Shown here: positions 1 to 9,435 of the stretch, piece by piece
Layout of the letters: the number at the start of each line of letters is the position of its first letter
Numbering within the stretch: the stretch's first letter is position 1
NCBI RefSeq assembly: GCF_900119315.1
Contig: NZ_LT827010.1
Location: 5,489,001 to 5,553,000 of the forward strand
Length of the DNA: 64,000 bases
DNA from: Actinoplanes sp. SE50/110
GTDB taxonomy: Bacteria > Actinomycetota > Actinomycetes > Mycobacteriales > Micromonosporaceae
Reading direction: 5' to 3'
Position numbers and translations under genes: made by a program
Notes under the pieces: model-generated
Seen by the model: only the letters and a program-made list of their open reading frames with translations
Databases searched by the model: none
Told to the model about the DNA's origin: nothing

Positions 1-2725
1 ACCCGGCGACCGGCAACGGATACGACCCGGCGGCCGCCAGCGGATCGGGCCCTCCGGCCGGCTCCGGGAACGCGGCCCAGGACGCCGGCACCCCCAGGAG
101 CCCGGCTACCGCATCCGTCACCGCCGGATGCGCCGCCAGGAACACGCTGACCGGCCCGCGATCGGTCCGCGCCGAGGCCGGCGGGAACAGCCTCGGCGAC
201 GGCGCGAGCCAGGGCGGAGTCCAGGAGTCCAGGGCGGCCAGTGAGCCCGGGAAGGTGCGTCCGGCCTCCCGGGTCAGCAGGGGCAGCAGGTCACCGCCCT
301 GCCGCCGCAACGTGGTGATCAGCCGGGGCAGCCAGGGCAGCAGGACCGGGTCGGGCAGTCGGGCGAAGGCTTTCGACAGGGTTTCCACGACGAACGGTGC
401 CAGCCGGGGAACCGGTTCGAGCGCCTGCACGAAGCCACTCACGTACTGCGGGAAGGCCGGCACCACCAGCGGGTTGCCGAGCAGTTCGTCGACCCGGTCG
501 CGCAGGCCGGCCAAGGGCAGGTCGCCCAGCTGGTGGCGGGCCGCCCAGAGCAGGGCCAGCTTGGCCGGCGACTCCGGATGGGACTGCCGTACGGCGATCT
601 CCAGCTGGGTCCGGTCGCAGCCGAGGGACAGCGCCAGGCTTTCCATCCCGAACAGGAAGCCGAGCATCGCGCCCACCTGCCGGACCCCGGTCTCCTCGTC
701 GACGAACGCGGTCGGCAGCAGCGTGCAGTAGTGCGCGTAGCCGGAGGTGACGAACCGCTCGCACCAGGACGGCAGGGCCGGCGTGGTGGCCCGGTAGTGC
801 CCGAGCAGCCGCCGGATCCGCTGCAGCACGGCGGGGGCGTCGTCGACGGTGCGTTCGGCGGACAGCAGATGCACGGCGCGGTTGCCGAGGTCGTCGGTGA
901 GCCGGGGGCTCTGCAGGAACAGCATCGAGTCTTCGACGGCTTTGAGGGCGGTGGCCGCGGTCGCCTCGGGGTGCCACGCGTCGCGGCGCAGGCGGTGCTC
1001 CAGGACCTGCTCGACGGTGACGCCCTCGTAGCCCAGCTCGATGATGCTGCGCTGGTGCCGGCCCAGGTCGAGGTCCCAGCTTTCCTGGATGGGCTTCTCG
1101 CCGAGCCGGCGGCTGCCCATGATCGGCCGGACGGCGTGGTCGGGCAGCAGGTAGCGCAGCATCCACAGCAGCTGGGAGCAGGCGGCCAGCTCGGGCCGGG
1201 CGGCCAGGTCGAGCAGCGCGCGCTGGATGCTGCGTTGTTCCAGGTTGAGCCCGAGCGGGGCGAGCCGGTCGTGGACGTCGCGGGCCAGCGGGGGCAGCGC
1301 GTCGTAGCCGACCTGGCCGACCCGGTCGCCGCCGAGCAGGATTTCGCAGAGCCGCCGGACGTCGCGCCGCCCGGGGACGGTGTCCTTCTCGATGCAGGTG
1401 ACCGCGGCGTCCTGGAAGTCGTACGGCGTCGGCCGGGCCCGCCCGCGCATCCCGGCGAGCAGGATCGACGTCTCGAAGACCGCGATCGCGTCGGCCGTGC
1501 TGGCCAGGTATCCGTTGCGGCGGGCGAGCCGGACGATGTCGACGCACCAGCCGCGCAGCTCGAGTTCGTCGAGCCCGTCGAGCACCGGTGGCCCGGCCAG
1601 ATAGTCGGTGAGCTGATCGGTGACCGGCTGGGTGCCGGCCACCGGCAGCGGCAGCGGGCGGCCTTTCTGCCCGTCCAGGCGGAACGGCTTGAGCCGGGAC
1701 CGGAGCAGCTGTTTCTGCCAGGTGGCGGCCGCGATCGACACCGAGCCGGCGGCCAGCCCGAACTGCGCCTCGATCGCCGAGTGGCTGGACGGGATCAGAC
1801 CGTACAGCCAGGTGGTCCCGGTCCGCGGGGTGATCGCGAAGTCGGGGGTGCCCGGTGCGGAGCCGACCTCCGGCAGCCGGCTGGCCGCGTGGAAGGCGCC
1901 GCAGATGTACATGCCGTCGGCCGGGTCGATGTGGTGCTCGGCGAGGTGCGCGCGGATCCGGGTCCACATGTAGCGTTCCCGGTCCTCGTCGCCGGCGAAG
2001 CGGCGGGTGTCGTGTGGCGCGAGCCGCCGGAACAGGCTGCCGATCATGATCATCACCTGGCGGTACGTGTCGTGCCCGGCCCCGGAGAGGGGCTGCTCCA
2101 CGTACTGGTCCCACCACTCCGACCAGTGCCGCACCCGGCCGTGGTGCAGCAGGTGCTCCTCCAGCTCGGCGAAGCGCGGCCGCAGGTCGCCGATCTCCAC
2201 CCCGACCGCGTCGCCGTGCAGGTCGTCCTCGGGCTCGGGGCCGGCCTCGGGGGTGGCTTCCGGTTGCCACTGGAAGACGTGGTCGGCCGAGCGGTCGACG
2301 AGCACCAGGGTGACGCCGGGGGTGTTCAACGCGTACGCGACGGCCTGGTATTCGGCGGAGGCCTCGGTGATCGGCGCGATCACCGACAGCGGCGCCGATT
2401 CCGGCGGGAAGCCGTCCAAGCGGGAGGCGAAGGCCTGCAGTGCCACCGGCAGCCTGCAGTTGCGCAGCTCGGTGAGCAGCGGCTGCAGGTCCTCGCACAG
2501 CTCCAGATAGATGACCCGGGGCTGTTTCTCGCGCAGCCGTCGGAGCATGGCCAGCGCCGAGGCCGGCGAGTGGTGGCAGACCGGGAAGATCTCCAGCGGC
2601 TCGCGCAGCGCGTGGTCGACATCGTCGACCATCCCGGCCAGGATCTCGGGAAGGGCGTCCGGTCCGCCGCCGAGGGCCCGGGCGGCGCCGAGCAGCTGCT
2701 CGCGCAGGGCGTCGAAGGCGGTCAT
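1..2725 (-). CDS. DUF5682 family protein, 3' end outside window
   Basis: The ATG at 2725 opens a frame with no stop down to the window edge, so 908 residues are visible and the C-terminus is missing. Near the N-terminus, residues 50-57 read CHHSPASA, followed by a VIYLEL strand; this pattern (H-H-x-P-x-S-A, then a hydrophobic strand ending in Glu) is typical of the DUF5682 family, which accompanies MoxR ATPases and VWA proteins. The rest is alpha-helical with no membrane segment or signal peptide, so it is probably cytoplasmic. Its start overlaps the stop of the MoxR gene by ATGA, so it is translationally coupled and is the distal known gene of the operon. The biochemical role of DUF5682 is unknown; a substrate-recognition or effector role with the AAA+/VWA pair is inference. 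E. coli YehM is the likely counterpart. Confidence 0.8.
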   Translation of the reverse strand, partial: MTAFDALREQLLGAARALGGGPDALPEILAGMVDDVDHALREPLEIFPVCHHSPASALAMLRRLREKQPRVIYLELCEDLQPLLTELRNCRLPVALQAFASRLDGFPPESAPLSVIAPITEASAEYQAVAYALNTPGVTLVLVDRSADHVFQWQPEATPEAGPEPEDDLHGDAVGVEIGDLRPRFAELEEHLLHHGRVRHWSEWWDQYVEQPLSGAGHDTYRQVMIMIGSLFRRLAPHDTRRFAGDEDRERYMWTRIRAHLAEHHIDPADGMYICGAFHAASRLPEVGSAPGTPDFAITPRTGTTWLYGLIPSSHSAIEAQFGLAAGSVSIAAATWQKQLLRSRLKPFRLDGQKGRPLPLPVAGTQPVTDQLTDYLAGPPVLDGLDELELRGWCVDIVRLARRNGYLASTADAIAVFETSILLAGMRGRARPTPYDFQDAAVTCIEKDTVPGRRDVRRLCEILLGGDRVGQVGYDALPPLARDVHDRLAPLGLNLEQRSIQRALLDLAARPELAACSQLLWMLRYLLPDHAVRPIMGSRRLGEKPIQESWDLDLGRHQRSIIELGYEGVTVEQVLEHRLRRDAWHPEATAATALKAVEDSMLFLQSPRLTDDLGNRAVHLLSAERTVDDAPAVLQRIRRLLGHYRATTPALPSWCERFVTSGYAHYCTLLPTAFVDEETGVRQVGAMLGFLFGMESLALSLGCDRTQLEIAVRQSHPESPAKLALLWAARHQLGDLPLAGLRDRVDELLGNPLVVPAFPQYVSGFVQALEPVPRLAPFVVETLSKAFARLPDPVLLPWLPRLITTLRRQGGDLLPLLTREAGRTFPGSLAALDSWTPPWLAPSPRLFPPASARTDRGPVSVFLAAHPAVTDAVAGLLGVPASWAAFPEPAGGPDPLAAAGSYPLPVAG

Positions 2726-3834
2726 GACAGGGTGGCGATCGCCTGGCGGCCGCCCTCCAGGAAGCCGGTCCACTCGCCGCTGTGCTCCCTGCTGCGCGGC
2801 TCCACGACACCGTGCCAGTACTTGTTGAGGATCGCCAGATCCTCCGGGCTGCGCCGGGCGAGCGAGCCGACCAGTGACCCGGCCAGCGCCTGCGAGGTGA
2901 GCGTGCGGGCGCCGAAGAAATTGCTGTGCAGGATGGCGTCCTCCAGCACGCCGATCTGCTCGGCGGTGGACAGTGCCGACTCGAGCCGCTCGTCGTCGCT
3001 GCTCGCCGCGGCGGAGGCGGCGCGCAGGTCGGCGAAGCTCTGCAGCAGCACGTCGAGCAGGGTGGGCGGCACCTCGAGCTCGATGTTGTGCCGGCGCAGC
3101 AGCTCCTCGGTGCGGAACCGGACGATCTCCGCCTCGCTCTTCCTGTTCGTCACGACCGGGATGCGGACGAAGTTGAACCGGCGTTTGAGCGCAGAGGACA
3201 GGTCGTTGACGCCGCGGTCGCGGCTGTTGGCGGTGGCGATGATGCTGAAACCGGGCTTGGCGAAGACGATGTTGTCGTCGTCGAGCTCGGGGATCGACAC
3301 GTACTTCTCGGAGAGGATCGAGATCAGCGCGTCCTGCACGTCGCTGGTGGAGCGGGTGAGCTCCTCGAAGCGGCCGATCACGCCGCCCTCCATGGCCGTC
3401 ATGATCGGCGACGGGATCATCGAGGCCCGGGACTGGCCCTTGGCGATCACCATCGACACGTTCCACGAGTACTTGATGTGGTCCTCGGTGGTGCCGGCGG
3501 TGCCCTGCACGACCAGTGTCGAGTTGCGGCTGATCGCGGCGGCGAGCAGCTCGGCCAGCCAGCTCTTGCCGGTGCCCGGGTCGCCGATCAGCAGCAGGCC
3601 GCGGTCGGAGGCGAGGGTGACGATGGCCCGCTCGACGAAGCTGCGGTCACCGAACCATTTCTGCGGGATCTCCCGGTCGAGGCCGTCGGCGCGTTCCGAG
3701 CCGAGGATGAACAGCCGGACCATCCGGGGGCTCAGCCGCCAGGAGAACGGCTTGGGGCCGTCGTCGACCGACTCGAGCCAGTCGAGCTCGTCGGCGTACT
3801 TGACCTCGGCGGGGGCGCGCAGCATGTCACTCAT
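2722..3834 (-). CDS. MoxR-family AAA+ ATPase (YehL-like)
   Basis: 370 aa. Walker A is GDPGTGKS at residues 84-91; the Walker B region reads GRFEELTRS followed by a VQDALISIL helix, with Glu-Glu where most MoxR proteins have Asp-Glu; sensor 1 is the IIATANSRDRG segment. MoxR ATPases form hexameric remodelling or chaperone rings that work with VWA-domain partners. The ATG at 3834 was chosen over longer upstream frames because TGGAGA precedes it at good spacing and residues before it look like shadow sequence. The gene lies 20 bp after the VWA gene and overlaps the DUF5682 start by ATGA. This is the energy-consuming member of the five-gene operon; its substrate is unknown. Confidence 0.9.
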   Translation of the reverse strand: MSDMLRAPAEVKYADELDWLESVDDGPKPFSWRLSPRMVRLFILGSERADGLDREIPQKWFGDRSFVERAIVTLASDRGLLLIGDPGTGKSWLAELLAAAISRNSTLVVQGTAGTTEDHIKYSWNVSMVIAKGQSRASMIPSPIMTAMEGGVIGRFEELTRSTSDVQDALISILSEKYVSIPELDDDNIVFAKPGFSIIATANSRDRGVNDLSSALKRRFNFVRIPVVTNRKSEAEIVRFRTEELLRRHNIELEVPPTLLDVLLQSFADLRAASAAASSDDERLESALSTAEQIGVLEDAILHSNFFGARTLTSQALAGSLVGSLARRSPEDLAILNKYWHGVVEPRSREHSGEWTGFLEGGRQAIATLS

Positions 3835-3854
3835 GGGTTGTCTCCAGGGGAAGG

Positions 3855-5153
3855 TCAGACGAGGAAGTTCTTGAGCTCGGCGACGAGCTTCTTGATGTGT
3901 CCGGACAGGACCGGGGTGCCCTGGTCCTTGAAGCGCTGGCGGAACCACGGGTTGACGCTCTGGTGGCCGCCGCTGCTGACCGAGCCGACCGGGATGAATT
4001 TCACTCCGGACCGGTGAATGGCGTGCATGCCGTCCCAGACGGCCTGCTGCTGCCACTCGTAGAAATCGGAGATCCAGACCACCACGGTGTTACGCGGGTC
4101 GGCGATCCTGGGCCGGGCCAGGTCGAGCGCGACCGTGCCGTTGGTGCCCCCGCCGAGCTTGGTGTGCAGCAGCACCTCGAACGGGTCGTGCACCCAGGGG
4201 GTGAGGTCGAGGGCGACGGTGTCGTACGCCAGCAGGTGCACGTCGACCTTGGGCAGCCCCGCGAAGATCGAGGCCAGGATGGTGCAGTTCACCATCGAGT
4301 CGACCATCGAGCCGGACTGGTCGACCACCACGATCATCCGGGCCGGCTCGACGCGTTTCGCGGTCTGCCGGTAGTAGAGGCGGTCGACGTAGAGCCGCTC
4401 GTCGTCGGGGCTCCAGTTCGGCAGGTTCTTCCAGATGGTGCGGTCGAGGTCGAGGTTGCGGTAGACGCGTTTCGGCGGCACCGACCGGTCGATCGTGCCG
4501 GCACCGGCCTGGGCCACCTGGGTGCGCAGCACCTGGGCCACCTCGTCGACGAACCGGCGGATCAGCGCCTTGGCGTTGGCCAGCGCGACCCCGTCCAGGT
4601 TGTGCTTGTCGCGCAGCAGCTGCTCGATCAGCGACATGCTCGGGGTGAGCTGCCCGGCCAGCCGCGGGTCGGCGAGCACCTCGCGCAGCCGCATCCGGCT
4701 GATCAGGTCACCCTCGATCCCGGCGAGCACCCGGCCCAGACCGTCCTCGCCCTCGCCGGAGCGGCCGCGCAGCCGGCCGGGCTCGCAGCCCATCGCCCGC
4801 TCGAACCAGCCGGCGTCGGCCTGCCAGCCCTGCAACTGCCCCGCGGTCACGCTGCCGGACCCGGTGGCGAACACGTTGAGCAGCAGTTTCGACACCAGCG
4901 CGGCGCGGCGCACCTCGCCCTCCCGGTCGTCTCCGGGATCGCTCATCAGGGTGTCGAACTCGGCCGCCAGGTGCGGGAAGCGCTGCACGACGGTGTCCAC
5001 CGACACCGCCGGGTCGAGCAGCGCGGCGGGCAGCCCGAGGTCGTCGACGACGGCCATCGAGGCGGACTCCAGGGTGGCCTGCTCCTCCGGGTCGAACAGC
5101 CGGGCCAGCAGCCGCCAGTACAGCACCTGCCGGCGATTCTCCGCAGCGCTCAT
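3855..5153 (-). CDS. VWA domain protein (YehP-like)
   Basis: 432 aa. A helical N-terminal half (about 1-265) is followed by a von Willebrand factor A domain starting with VVVDQSGSM, so the MIDAS residues D278, S280 and S282 (DxSxS) are intact; the later GGGTNG and VWISDF segments supply the other metal-site loops. There is no signal peptide. VWA proteins encoded next to MoxR ATPases usually act as their metal-dependent adaptor. The ATG at 5153 overlaps the stop of the upstream gene by ATGA. The MoxR gene follows after 20 bp. The same architecture is known from E. coli YehP; the assignment to that group rests on gene context. Confidence 0.88.
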   Translation of the reverse strand: MSAAENRRQVLYWRLLARLFDPEEQATLESASMAVVDDLGLPAALLDPAVSVDTVVQRFPHLAAEFDTLMSDPGDDREGEVRRAALVSKLLLNVFATGSGSVTAGQLQGWQADAGWFERAMGCEPGRLRGRSGEGEDGLGRVLAGIEGDLISRMRLREVLADPRLAGQLTPSMSLIEQLLRDKHNLDGVALANAKALIRRFVDEVAQVLRTQVAQAGAGTIDRSVPPKRVYRNLDLDRTIWKNLPNWSPDDERLYVDRLYYRQTAKRVEPARMIVVVDQSGSMVDSMVNCTILASIFAGLPKVDVHLLAYDTVALDLTPWVHDPFEVLLHTKLGGGTNGTVALDLARPRIADPRNTVVVWISDFYEWQQQAVWDGMHAIHRSGVKFIPVGSVSSGGHQSVNPWFRQRFKDQGTPVLSGHIKKLVAELKNFLV

Positions 5154-6508
5154 TTCCGCAGCAGCCTTCCCGCGCGCTCGCGCAACACGTCGACCGCGGT
5201 GCCGGCGGCGGCCTCGGCCTTGGCCGCTTTCGCCTCGGTCGGGCCGAGCGCCCAGTCGCCGCCGTGCACGGCCACCGGCTTCTTCTTCACCAGCGTCTGC
5301 ACGGCCAGCGGCTGCAGCAGCCACCGTCCGTCCCAGCGCAGCAGGCCGAGGCAGGCGGTCGAGGCGGCGACCAGCTCGGGGGTGAGCGGCCCGGCCGCGG
5401 GCAGCCGGTCCAGGTCGACCGCCAGGGTGACGCCGCCGCCCAGGTCGAACGCCCGATCGGTGTGGCCGTAGCCCTCCAGCAGCACCGGCTCGGCCAGCGC
5501 CGCCGGGTGCCGATCGAGCGGGGTGACCGGCAGCGCGGCGGCCGTGCCGAGCCGCACCCGGGCGGCCGCGAAGGGGTCGGCCGGCGCACCCGCCGTGGCG
5601 CGCGCCTCGTCCCAGATCAGGTCGCCGCCGGGGGTCAGCGCCATCCCGGCGACCTCGACGACGCGGTGCTCGGCCAGCGCGCGGCGCAGCGTCGGGAAGG
5701 CGGTCAGCATCCGCCACGCGGCCGGGCCGCTGATCGTGTCCACCTTGGCGGCGGCCACGCTGGTGCGGACCAGGCGGACCGCGCCGTCGGCGGTCTCCAG
5801 CAGAGCGTGGGCCTGCGCCTGGAACACCGTCGGATGCTCGTGCAGGTCGACGCCGAGCAGCAGCAGCCGCCCGTCGACCGGGGTGGCGGCGAAGGCCGGC
5901 CGGCCCGGTTGGGCGAGCAGCAGCGCGCGGGTCCACAGGTCGGCCCACCGGCGCACCGGGATCCGCGGCAGGGTGGCGACCGGCGCGGCCGTCCGCAACT
6001 CGGCGGCGAGACCGTCGAGCAGCACGGCGAGCCGCCGGGCGCCCGGGTCGGCCAGCAGTGTCTGGACGGCCGGCCCGGCGCCCCCGGCCAGCTCGTGGTC
6101 GACGCCGCGCCAGCCGGCGATGGCGAGCTCGCGCAGCCACGACCGGGCGCCGGCGAGGACCTGACCGGAATCGGTCGCGGCCGGGGTGGCCGACCATGGC
6201 GCGCGGGCTCGGCCTAGGGCGGTGTCCAGGCTGTCGCGCAGCGCGTCGTGCGCGGCGCCGAGCAGCGCGGTGCGCGCCCCGGCCAGGGTGAGCAGGTGCT
6301 CGTCGGTGACCGTGCCGGCCACGATCTTGCCGATCGCCTCGGTGACCCGCTCGGCCAGCGGCGAGCCGGCGAACGCCGGGACGAGAGCCTCCAGCGCGGC
6401 CGGGTCGGCGCGGGCCAGGCCCTGGGTCAGCGTGTCGTCGACCCCGTCGACCAGGGCGAGGGTGCCGGCGAAGCCGTCCGGCAGGCCGCGCAGCGCGTCG
6501 GCGAGCAT
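5150..6508 (-). CDS. unknown protein of the SWIM/MoxR/VWA operon
   Basis: 452 aa, Ala/Leu-rich and helical, with no recognised motif, signal peptide or membrane segment. The middle (about 150-400) contains several beta-type stretches around Trp and Gly that resemble a repeated fold, and the C-terminus is a charged Lys/Ala helix. The ATG at 6508 sits in a TGATG overlap with the SWIM gene, and the stop overlaps the VWA start by ATGA, so expression is coupled on both sides. In related operons this position is taken by a DUF5691-like protein or by the C-terminal part of a long SWIM protein (E. coli YehQ); that match is inference from context only. Confidence 0.8.
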   Translation of the reverse strand: MLADALRGLPDGFAGTLALVDGVDDTLTQGLARADPAALEALVPAFAGSPLAERVTEAIGKIVAGTVTDEHLLTLAGARTALLGAAHDALRDSLDTALGRARAPWSATPAATDSGQVLAGARSWLRELAIAGWRGVDHELAGGAGPAVQTLLADPGARRLAVLLDGLAAELRTAAPVATLPRIPVRRWADLWTRALLLAQPGRPAFAATPVDGRLLLLGVDLHEHPTVFQAQAHALLETADGAVRLVRTSVAAAKVDTISGPAAWRMLTAFPTLRRALAEHRVVEVAGMALTPGGDLIWDEARATAGAPADPFAAARVRLGTAAALPVTPLDRHPAALAEPVLLEGYGHTDRAFDLGGGVTLAVDLDRLPAAGPLTPELVAASTACLGLLRWDGRWLLQPLAVQTLVKKKPVAVHGGDWALGPTEAKAAKAEAAAGTAVDVLRERAGRLLRK

Positions 6509-6999
6509 CAGCGCACCGCCGCCGCGGCCGGGAACCACTGCAGCTCGGGCAGCGGGTCGGTGGTCGGCTCGACCTCCAGATAGGCCAGGTGGCGCAGGAA
6601 GCCGCTGAACACCTCGGCGGCCCGGTTCGGCGCGGTGACCGGATGCAGGCCGGCCCACAGGTCCTCGGCGTCGTCGGCCGACAGATAGCGCGCGACGCGG
6701 GCCGCACCATACTGCGCGACGGCGGCCTCGACCAGGGCGCGCAGGTGGTTGCAGGCCCGGGTGCCGCCGGACAGGCCGCCGCACGGGCGGTTGTTGTTGG
6801 TGTTGCAGCTCAGCCCATGGTCACCGACGGTGATCGACGAAACGTAGACCCGCTCGATGTCGGAGCCGCTGGAGACCACGCCCTGCAGCCGGCCGTCGGC
6901 GAGCTCGACGAACGGCACCTTGGCCAGTTTGCGCGGCTGCACCGGCGCGATCACGGATGCCGAGCCGCGCCGCTCGTAGGCGACGTCATCGGATGTCAC
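6508..6999 (-). CDS. SWIM-type zinc finger protein
   Basis: 163 aa. The core reads LSCNT...RPCGG...TRACNHL, ending in the Cys-x-His pair typical of SWIM domains; the first pair is Cys-x7-Cys instead of the usual Cys-x-Cys, so the metal site is a variant. SWIM domains bind DNA or proteins and are found with MoxR/VWA pairs. The GTG start at 6999 has a purine-rich GAGAGGA ribosome site six bases upstream. It is the first gene of the operon, about 75 bp from the next upstream gene, so the operon promoter should lie in 7000-7074 although no clear -35/-10 pair was seen there. E. coli YehQ is a longer relative. Confidence 0.8.
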   Translation of the reverse strand: MTSDDVAYERRGSASVIAPVQPRKLAKVPFVELADGRLQGVVSSGSDIERVYVSSITVGDHGLSCNTNNNRPCGGLSGGTRACNHLRALVEAAVAQYGAARVARYLSADDAEDLWAGLHPVTAPNRAAEVFSGFLRHLAYLEVEPTTDPLPELQWFPAAAAVR

Positions 7000-7074
7000 A
7001 ACCAGTCCTCTCCCCTGTGGTTCACGTGGGGACAGTTCTAGCCGAGACGTACGACAAAAATCCGGAAGCCCAGC

Positions 7075-8394
7075 TCACAGGCCGGAATCGTGGATGCCGG
7101 CGGCGGCCGGGAAGTCCTTGCGGGCGTGCCGGCCGGCGGCCGCGACGACCCGGTCCGGCCGGATCAGCAGGCCGCCGGTGAGCGCGAAGCCGTCGCCGAG
7201 CGACTCGTCGAGAGCGGCCGGGCAGAGCCGGCCACCGCCCGGGCCGACCAGCGGACCACGGTGGAACGCCGGCCACGCGACGTTCATCGCCCGGCGCTCC
7301 GCGCCCGGCAGTCTGGTGACGGTGCGTAGCAGAAAACGGCGGAGTGCCGCCGAGCGGCGGCTGCCGCCGGTCATCACCCAGCCGATCAGCATCGCCATCC
7401 GGATCATGCTGCGGGCGTGCGGGCGACGCTCCTGGGCGTACGTGCCGAGCAGCCGCTCGTCGGCGCGGCCGGACAGCACGAACGCGATCTTCCAGGTCAG
7501 GTTGGCGGCGTCCCGGATGCCGGCGCACAGGCCCTGGCCGATGAACGGCGGGGTGAGGTGGGCGGCGTCGCCCAGCAGGAAGACCCGGCGGTCCCGCCAG
7601 CGGGAGGCGAGGGCGCCGCGGAAGGTGTATTCGGCGGTACGCAGAATGCTCAGCGCCCCCGGGTCCGGGAGCCCGCTGAGCCAGGGCTGGAGCAGCGACG
7701 GCACCGACCGGTCGACCGGGAGGCGGAACTCCCATCGATATCGGCCGGGCGTGACCATCATGAAGGTGGCCGCCCGCGACGGGTCGCAGACCTGCTGCAC
7801 CCCCGGGTACGCGGACAGGTCCGGGCCCTGCGCGTCGACCACCAGCCAGCGCTGGGTGAAGCCCAGGTCGTCGAGTGTGGACCCGATCAGGGACCGGACC
7901 AGGCTGTTCGCGCCGTCGCAGCCGAGCACGAAGTCGGCGGTCAGTTCACCCGGCCCCTCCACTGATCGGTAACGGACGAGGACCGGACCGGACGGCGGCT
8001 GCTCCACGTCGTACACCTGTCTCCCGGCGCGAAGCGCTCCGTGGGGCAACGCCTGCCGCAAGAGGCGCTCGAGATCCGGTTGATCGAACATGTTGGCCTG
8101 CGGGAAGCCGTGCTCGCCGGCGGGCTCGCGGTCGAAGGTGGCGAGCGGCCGCAGCGACGGATCGACCAGTTGCATGCCGGGCGCGGGCCGGGAGATCGCG
8201 TGCAGCCCGGCCGCCAGCCCGAGGCCGGCGAGGACGCGGAAGATCTCGTCGTCGAAGTGCACGGCACGGGGCAGCGGATACGGCTCCGGGAAGCGCTCCA
8301 GCACCACACATCCGACACCGCGACGGGCCAGCATCAGCGCGGCGGTCAGGCCGGTCGGGCCGGCGCCGACGATCACCACCGGGACATGTTCCAT
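7075..8394 (-). CDS. FAD-dependent aromatic monooxygenase (MhpA-like)
   Basis: 439 aa. The N-terminal dinucleotide fold reads VVIVGAGPTGLTAALMLARRG; the FVLGCDGANS segment and the FLLGDAAHLTPPFIGQG segment are the DG and GD motifs of class A flavoprotein hydroxylases. The group includes 3-(3-hydroxyphenyl)propionate hydroxylase, which hydroxylates phenolic rings with NAD(P)H and O2. The usual C-terminal thioredoxin-like domain is shortened: LCPA is followed almost at once by the GDGFAL and LIRPDRVVA segments that normally come much later. The ATG at 8394 has no clear ribosome site. It diverges from the gene at 8488. The substrate cannot be told from the sequence. Confidence 0.85.
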   Translation of the reverse strand: MEHVPVVIVGAGPTGLTAALMLARRGVGCVVLERFPEPYPLPRAVHFDDEIFRVLAGLGLAAGLHAISRPAPGMQLVDPSLRPLATFDREPAGEHGFPQANMFDQPDLERLLRQALPHGALRAGRQVYDVEQPPSGPVLVRYRSVEGPGELTADFVLGCDGANSLVRSLIGSTLDDLGFTQRWLVVDAQGPDLSAYPGVQQVCDPSRAATFMMVTPGRYRWEFRLPVDRSVPSLLQPWLSGLPDPGALSILRTAEYTFRGALASRWRDRRVFLLGDAAHLTPPFIGQGLCAGIRDAANLTWKIAFVLSGRADERLLGTYAQERRPHARSMIRMAMLIGWVMTGGSRRSAALRRFLLRTVTRLPGAERRAMNVAWPAFHRGPLVGPGGGRLCPAALDESLGDGFALTGGLLIRPDRVVAAAGRHARKDFPAAAGIHDSGL

Positions 8395-8487
8395 CCGATG
8401 ATGATGCGCGCCGCCGCGGCCGGCACGACAACCCGGGTGATCGCCGATCGCACCCGATTCGCAACCCCGCGGCCGGAACATTCCGGC

Positions 8488-9435
8488 GTGTCCTTCGACG
8501 ACGTGCTCCTCGACCCGGCCGACGCGCATCCGGAACTCGCCGTGGTCCGCGCCGCTCTCGCCCGCCGCGACTGGCCGGCCTGCCGCGCGGTCCTCGACAG
8601 CGCCGCCCCGGGCGGGCGGACCTGGCTGCTCAGCTGGGCCGCGCAGGAGCGCGGCATCGAGGAGACGCTGCGGTACGCGCTGCACGCCGACCCGGCGGAC
8701 GGCGCCGCCGCCGCGCTGCTCGGCATGCACCTGACCGACGTGGCGTGGGCGGCCCGCGGCAGGGCGCGGGCCGCGCGCGTCGGCGCCGAGCAGTTCGCGA
8801 TCTTTCAGGACTGGCTGCGCCGGGCCGAGGCGGTGCTGATCGACGGCGCCGCGCGGACGCCCGGCGACCCGGCGCTCTGGGCGGCCCGGCTGACCACCGC
8901 CCGCGGGTTGCAGCTGGGGCCGGCCGAGACCCGCCGCCGTTACGACCGGATGCTGGCCGCCCACCCGCACGACTACGCCGGACAGGCGCAATACCTGCAG
9001 AGCCTGTGCCCGAAATGGGGCGGCGACTGGCCGCGGGCGCACGCGTGGGCGGCCGAGGCGACCGCGGCCGCCCCGCCCGGCGCGGCGCAGGGGTCGCTGG
9101 TCGCCATCGCCCACCTGGAGAACTGGCTGGAGCTCGACGAGCCCGAAGCCACCGCGTACCTGCGTGAGGAAGCCGTCCGGGACGCGGTCGCGCAGGCCGC
9201 GCACCGCTCGGTCTGGCACGCCGATTTCCGCCGGGAGCCGGGCTGGGTGCCGGCCGCGAGCGCGTTCGCGATGGCGTTCAGCCTGATGGACGAGCGGCCG
9301 GCGGCCGGTGCCGTCTTCGCGATGCTGGGCCGCCTGGCCCACCGGTTCCCGTTCAGCTACCTCGGCGGCGATCCCGCCGCGGTGGTCGCCGGTCTGCGGG
9401 ACCGGTCACTGTCGCCGGTGGGGGGCGTCCGATGA
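8488..9435 (+). CDS. DUF4034-like helical repeat protein
   Basis: 315 aa from the GTG at 8488; an in-frame ATG at 8398 would add 30 residues but would leave only three bases to the divergent monooxygenase start, so the GTG is preferred. The protein is all-helical with Trp/Ala-rich repeats (segments such as WLLSWAAQERG and LCPKWGGDWPRAHAWAAEA) like those of proteins annotated DUF4034, a TPR-like family of unknown role. No signal peptide or membrane segment. The stop overlaps the start of the M16-type peptidase gene (ATGA at 9432-9435), so the two are co-translated and probably work together. Confidence 0.75.
   Translation: MSFDDVLLDPADAHPELAVVRAALARRDWPACRAVLDSAAPGGRTWLLSWAAQERGIEETLRYALHADPADGAAAALLGMHLTDVAWAARGRARAARVGAEQFAIFQDWLRRAEAVLIDGAARTPGDPALWAARLTTARGLQLGPAETRRRYDRMLAAHPHDYAGQAQYLQSLCPKWGGDWPRAHAWAAEATAAAPPGAAQGSLVAIAHLENWLELDEPEATAYLREEAVRDAVAQAAHRSVWHADFRREPGWVPAASAFAMAFSLMDERPAAGAVFAMLGRLAHRFPFSYLGGDPAAVVAGLRDRSLSPVGGVR

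Noticed and set aside
291..2810. Long open frame on the minus strand (839 codons) overlapping the DUF5682 gene
   Set aside because: It is Arg/Pro/Ala-rich shadow sequence; the frame starting at 2725 has a normal composition, the DUF5682 motif and coupling to the MoxR gene.
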